Positions 60,336 through 64,000 of a stretch of DNA of 64,000 nucleotides are shown piece by piece. Source of the DNA: Streptomyces blattellae. GTDB taxonomy: Bacteria; Actinomycetota; Actinomycetes; Streptomycetales; Streptomycetaceae. The stretch is from NCBI RefSeq assembly GCF_009709555.1, contig NZ_WJBG01000123.1, forward strand, positions 20,933 to 84,932, read 5' to 3'. Every line of letters starts with the position of its first letter. Position 1 is the first letter of the stretch. The position numbers and the translations under genes are program-made. Under the pieces are notes generated by a model. The model made no database searches. It was not told where the DNA came from and saw nothing but the letters and a program-made list of their open reading frames with translations.

Positions 60336-61739
60336 ATGAGCCGTTTGAGTGAGTCCGTCACCCGTGTCATGCACATCCTCGATGGGGCGGACCTGGGTGC
60401 GGACTATACGGTCGCGCAGCTGCTCGGCGAGACAACAGCAAGGCGCTCGCTCGACCTCTCCGACCTCTCCCCCCAGGAGCAGGCCGCCCTGGTCGAGGGG
60501 CGCGCGAATCATCTGATCCCGTCGGCAAGCGTGCTCGCCGAGAAGATCGAAGCCGCGCAGGCGGCGGGACGTCCGTTCGTCGTCAAGTACGGCATCGACC
60601 CGACCTCGCCCGACGTTCACCTCGGCCACGCGGTGCCGATCATCATCGCCAGCCGGTTCCAGCGGATGGGCCACCACGTCGTCTTCATCATCGGCGACGT
60701 CACAGCCAAGATCGGTGACCCGTCGGGACGCTCCTCGGAGCGACCGCCCCTCACCGACGAGGACATCGCCCGCAACCTGGGCGGCTACCAGCAGCAGGTC
60801 ACACCGTTCATCGACTTCGAGCGCGCCAGTCTGCGCTTCAACGGCGAGTGGCTGAACAAGGTCACCCTGCCGGAGCTCGTCGGGGTCCTCGCCCGGGTGC
60901 CGGTCTCCATGTCGCTCCAGCGCGATGACTTCCGCACCCGGCTCGCCGAGGGCCACGGGCTGTCGGTCGCCGAGTTCGTCTACTCCGTCGTCATGGCGTG
61001 GGACTCGGTGGCCATCGACGCCGATGTCGAACTTGGCGGTGTGGACCAGCTGCTGAACCTCCAGATGTGCCGCAAGGTCATGGAGATCTCGGACCAGGCC
61101 CCCGAGGTCGTCATCACCACCCCGCTCATCGAGGGCACCGACGGCACCGGCACCAAGATGAGCAAGAGCAAGGGCAACTACGTGGGCCTGACGGCGTCGC
61201 CTGACGACGTCTACGGCCGACTGATGTCCATCCCCGACCACCTCACCGAGTCGTACCTCCAGCTGCTCACCGAGTGGACGGACGATGAGATCCGGGCGGT
61301 CACCAAGCGCCTGGAGGAGGGATCCGCACACCCGATGGCGGTCAAGCGCATCCTCGCTGGCGAGGTGGTGGCTGCCCTCCATGGCCTGGACGCCGCTGCC
61401 GCCGCGCGGGCGGAGTTCACGGCGCGCTTCTCGAAGCGCTCCTTCGGGGATACGCAGAACCTCCCCGTGGTCTCTCTGAAGGATCACTCCGAGGAGACCC
61501 TCGGGGCGCTGGTCAGCCGCACGCTGGACTTCGCTTCCAGCATCTCCGCCGTGCGCCGGGTGGCTCAGCAGAAGGGCCTTCGGCTGATCCGTGAGTCGAA
61601 CGGAGAGCAGCAGCCGACGCCGCTCATGGAGGCAGCCGTCCAGCAGACGCTCGGCGAAGTCGTCAGCGAGATCGGGGCCCTCGAAGGTGCCGAGCTGTAC
61701 CTCAAGGTAGGCCGCAAGGTCGCCCGCATCGACGCCTGA
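60336..61739 (+). CDS. tyrS2: Tyrosyl-tRNA synthetase (second-type paralogue)
   Basis: 467 residues. Class I hallmarks: the HIGH motif is in DPTSPDVHLGHAVP near residue 90, and KMSKS is intact in GTKMSKSKGNYVG near 274. An S4-like RNA-binding region sits at the C-terminus (VSEIGALEGAELYLKVGRKVARIDA). The substrate pocket strand reads GGVDQLLNLQMCRKVME. A downstream, separately promoted gene: 98 bases separate it from the GT2 gene and contain TGATAAAATCG and AGGAGCG. It could supply Tyr-tRNA to the cluster, give resistance, or be a housekeeping spare. Confidence 0.88.
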   Translation: MSRLSESVTRVMHILDGADLGADYTVAQLLGETTARRSLDLSDLSPQEQAALVEGRANHLIPSASVLAEKIEAAQAAGRPFVVKYGIDPTSPDVHLGHAVPIIIASRFQRMGHHVVFIIGDVTAKIGDPSGRSSERPPLTDEDIARNLGGYQQQVTPFIDFERASLRFNGEWLNKVTLPELVGVLARVPVSMSLQRDDFRTRLAEGHGLSVAEFVYSVVMAWDSVAIDADVELGGVDQLLNLQMCRKVMEISDQAPEVVITTPLIEGTDGTGTKMSKSKGNYVGLTASPDDVYGRLMSIPDHLTESYLQLLTEWTDDEIRAVTKRLEEGSAHPMAVKRILAGEVVAALHGLDAAAAARAEFTARFSKRSFGDTQNLPVVSLKDHSEETLGALVSRTLDFASSISAVRRVAQQKGLRLIRESNGEQQPTPLMEAAVQQTLGEVVSEIGALEGAELYLKVGRKVARIDA

Positions 61740-61853
61740 GATCGAGACATGGCGTCGGCCCACAATGGGCTGGCGCCGTTCTGTTGCCCGCTTCGGAGCG
61801 CCCGTGATGCCCCAGCTTGGACAACAGCTGCAACGCAGCGCTCCGCAGTACTG
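61740..61853. other. Short intergenic gap
   Basis: Between the TyrRS stop and the convergent hypothetical gene. A small imperfect dyad near 61755-61785 (GGCGTCGGCCCACAATGGGCTGGCGCC) could serve as a terminator for both: GGCG...CGCC with GCCCA/TGGGC. Confidence 0.5.
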
Positions 61854-62531
61854 TCAGGAGGTCGTGACGGAGCCCATTAGCTTCAGCCACTGCAACTGAG
61901 CAGGCGAGGCTCCAGATGGATCGCACAGAGCACACTGCTCTCCTCGAACCGAATTTCCCTGGCACGGCCGATGACGCCGGGCGGCTGCATCCCAAGCCAG
62001 CTCCGTAGGGTTCGCCGCCCGGTCCCACACCTGGATCTCGCGTGTGAAATTGGCCAACCCAGCCAGGGAGGTGACGAGGGTGTCCATGAACTCCCGCAAC
62101 GTCTTCACGCTGTGTGTATCGAAGTAGTCGGCCTCCGTATCGTCGCCATCCGCGAACCGAACGAAGGGACGACCTGGATCACCATTGGGCAGCGAGTACG
62201 CATAGAGGTTCATGTCGAACCCGACGTTGCGCGTCATCAAGCCGTGGTGGGGCAGGGTGGGGCCCGCCATAGGCCCCATATGTAGCACCCGCGTCACGTC
62301 AAGGCCGTTCGCGCCGAAGTGATCCTCGGGGGTCTTGCTCATGCTGCACCAGTGTGGACAGGTGAACTCAAGGCATTGGTCGCTCGTCACCTTCGAGGTA
62401 TCGGCGCCCAAGTCGTCGGCCTGAAGTGGGCCGGCAGCATCCGCCACCGCCATGGCGAGTAAGTCGAAACGACTGAGTTCGCTAGAACCGTCTCGTTTGG
62501 ATGACAGCGGATGAGTTCTTTCCTTTGTCAT
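61854..62531 (-). CDS. DUF6907-like hypothetical protein
   Basis: 225 residues from ATG 62531; another in-frame ATG at 62591 lies at the IS66 edge. The centre has CLEFTCPHWCSMSKTPEDHFGANGLDVTRVLHMGP, like the short Cys motif (TCPxWC) of DUF6907 proteins. A later part reads SVKTLREFMDTLVTSLAGLANFTREIQVWDRAA. The ending has CQGNSVRGEQCALC, a possible metal-binding tail. Function is unknown; such proteins are common in Streptomyces elements. Its promoter end abuts the IS66 insertion and may have been altered by it. Confidence 0.6.
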   Translation of the reverse strand: MTKERTHPLSSKRDGSSELSRFDLLAMAVADAAGPLQADDLGADTSKVTSDQCLEFTCPHWCSMSKTPEDHFGANGLDVTRVLHMGPMAGPTLPHHGLMTRNVGFDMNLYAYSLPNGDPGRPFVRFADGDDTEADYFDTHSVKTLREFMDTLVTSLAGLANFTREIQVWDRAANPTELAWDAAARRHRPCQGNSVRGEQCALCDPSGASPAQLQWLKLMGSVTTS

Positions 62532-62662
62532 CCAATCGAGGCGTTTGACAACGAACCCAGCTGGCGGGAGGAGGGGCTTAACTGTGTCCATTCACGGGTG
62601 GTGCTGACCTGCGGTGGGGCCCGGTGATCTCTGCGATCTGACGATCTTGTAGGTTTCTGGTC

Positions 62663-64000
62663 GTGTCGCAGGGGCCGTCGTACGAGGAGCTTGCCGCGCT
62701 GGTCGCTGTGCAGGCCCGTGTGATCGATGAGCTGCGAGCCGAGATCACCGAGCTGAAGACCGAGGTCGCTGGGCTGCGGGCGGAGAACGCGGAGTTGAAG
62801 CGTCGGCTGGGGATGGACTCCACCAACAGCAGCAAGCCGCCGTCGTCGGACGGGCTGGAGAAGAAGGCGACGCGGTCGCAGCGTGAGCGGTCGAAGGACC
62901 GTAAGCCGGGTGGACAGCCAGGGCGCGCGGGCCGCTCGTTGCAGCCGGTTGCGGACCCCGACCGTGTGGAGCGGGTCGAGCCGGCCGAATGCGCCGGCTG
63001 CAACAGCCCGTTGTCCGGTGCGGCGCAGGAGGGATTCCGGGCGGTCCAGGTCTTCGACATCCCGCTGATCGAGCGGTGCGTCACCGAGGTGCGCCTGGTC
63101 CGGCGCCGCTGCCGGTGCGGGGTGGTGACCTGTGCGGACGCGCCCCCGGGGATCAGTGGTCCGACCTGCTACGGGCCGAACCTGCGGGCCTTCGTGACGC
63201 TGCTGGCCGCGGAGGGGCAGATCAGCACCGAGCGCACCGCTAAGCTCATTGCCGGACTGCTGGACGTCGAGGTCTCTACCGGGTTCGTCGACCGCTGCCT
63301 GTCGAGGCTGGACGCGCCGCTCGACCGGTTCGAAGCGGAGCTGAAGCAGGCCCTGCGCGCCTCGGAGGTACTGGGCGCGGACGAGTCCCCGATCAGTCTG
63401 GCGGGCGAGCGCGGCTACGCCTATACCGTCCGCTCCACCGGCCTGACCTGGTACGGGGCCGCGGACAATCGCGGCCACGCCGCGCTGGACGGCTTCGGAA
63501 TCCTGCCCGGCTACGGTGGCGTGCTCATCCGGGACGACTACGTCGGTTACCACAAGTACGACGCCCACCTGGCGGGGGTGCAGCTGTGCTGCGCGCACCT
63601 GCTGCGCGACCTTCAGGGCGTCATCGACAACGCGCCCGACGAGGAGCACGCGGCCTGGGCGAGGGCCGCCCAGCGGATCCTGCGCGAGGCCGGGAAGACG
63701 GTCGAGCAGGCCCACGCCGCCAGGCACACCACGCTGCACGAGAGCGAACACGCCCGGATCGAGAAGGAGTTCCTGAACGCCGCCCGGTGCGGGATCAGCG
63801 TCAACCCGCACAGCAGCGGGAAGAAGCCCAAGGCCCGCCAACTCGCCGAGCGCCTCGTCGACAGGGCCCAACAAGTCCTCCGCTTCACCTGGGACTTCAC
63901 CCCCGGGCTCGCCTGGACCAACAACGCATCCGAACAGGCCCTGCGGGATATCAAGGTCAAGATGAAGGTCAGCGGGTGCTGGCGCGGACTGACCGGGGCG
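62663..64000 (+). CDS. IS66-family transposase (3' end outside window)
   Basis: The frame from GTG 62663 is open to the last base (446 codons seen). An N-terminal coiled coil (VIDELRAEITELKTEVAGLRAENAELKRRLG) leads to NSSKPPSSDGL, then the zinc-ribbon CAGCNSPL...RRCRCG typical of IS66 TnpC. The DDE domain shows ASEVLGADESPISL (first Asp), LIRDDYVGYHKYD (second Asp) and NNASEQALRDIKVK (Glu). Catalytic residues look intact, so it may be active. The left IS end lies between 62532 and 62640. The accessory tnpA/tnpB genes are not present on this side. Confidence 0.9.
   Translation, partial: MSQGPSYEELAALVAVQARVIDELRAEITELKTEVAGLRAENAELKRRLGMDSTNSSKPPSSDGLEKKATRSQRERSKDRKPGGQPGRAGRSLQPVADPDRVERVEPAECAGCNSPLSGAAQEGFRAVQVFDIPLIERCVTEVRLVRRRCRCGVVTCADAPPGISGPTCYGPNLRAFVTLLAAEGQISTERTAKLIAGLLDVEVSTGFVDRCLSRLDAPLDRFEAELKQALRASEVLGADESPISLAGERGYAYTVRSTGLTWYGAADNRGHAALDGFGILPGYGGVLIRDDYVGYHKYDAHLAGVQLCCAHLLRDLQGVIDNAPDEEHAAWARAAQRILREAGKTVEQAHAARHTTLHESEHARIEKEFLNAARCGISVNPHSSGKKPKARQLAERLVDRAQQVLRFTWDFTPGLAWTNNASEQALRDIKVKMKVSGCWRGLTGA

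Overview
The window reads as Streptomyces chromosome. It is very GC-rich and uses many GTG/TTG starts. Genes are often coupled by 4-bp ATGA/GTGA overlaps. Several families are typical of the genus: an XRE regulator with DUF397 protein and serine-kinase-like ATPase, an nSTAND/WD40 protein, remains of AICE-type integrative elements, and a paralogous tyrosyl-tRNA synthetase. All calls come from reading the sequence; no database search was run.

Layout. (1) 1-12.8 kb is ordinary chromosome: SURF1, an S9 peptidase, a two-RCK NAD-binding protein, a YraQ/ArsP-type permease with its TIGR03943 partner, DoxX, an amidohydrolase behind a clear operator, a lone 3Fe-4S ferredoxin, an FkbM methyltransferase, a glycosyltransferase and a UTRA protein without a DNA-binding domain. 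(2) 12.9-21.3 kb is signalling/defence-like: a 1442-residue HTH-nSTAND-WD40 protein, a MazE/MazF pair, an HTH/zinc-ribbon protein, and a DUF397/XRE/ATPase module. (3) 21.7-27.2 kb holds a GtrA-like membrane gene and an ABC transporter-histidine kinase-response regulator operon. The two transcription units have promoter regions with the same dyads at the same spacings. (4) 27.2-31 kb is a graveyard: truncated AICE genes (DUF2637-like, GGDEF), an aldo/keto reductase, a LapA fragment and an IS3 remnant.

(5) 30.97-38.63 kb is a Tn554-like transposon with three large tyrosine recombinases, a TnpC/DUF6262-type protein, a leucine-rich-repeat protein and a methyltransferase. It splits a phage-type integrase gene whose two halves lie on either side (30.26-30.97 and 38.63-38.85 kb). 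The integrase is followed by a perfect hairpin and the 3' half of a tRNA-Pro(CGG) gene, which looks like an attachment site. (6) 39.2-44.2 kb has a GntR/DUF1648 pair, a secreted choice-of-anchor protein and a multiply broken aminotransferase pseudogene. (7) 44.26-48.6 kb is a type III restriction-modification system (mod, res) of visibly lower GC, so probably acquired.

(8) 48.9-61.7 kb is the most interesting part. A tightly coupled cluster encodes an HAD hydrolase, an NAD(P) oxidoreductase, two P-loop kinase-like proteins (one with an HTH), a second HAD protein, a zinc dehydrogenase, a TrpD/phosphorylase-like enzyme, a radical SAM protein with unusual C-X14-C-X2-C spacing, a TrpRS-like protein, a methyltransferase, two glycosyltransferases and a second-type TyrRS. 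I do not recognise a known pathway. The most economical guess is a biosynthetic cluster for a small glycosylated, possibly nucleoside- or aminoacyl-containing metabolite. (9) The window ends in an IS66 transposase that runs off the edge.
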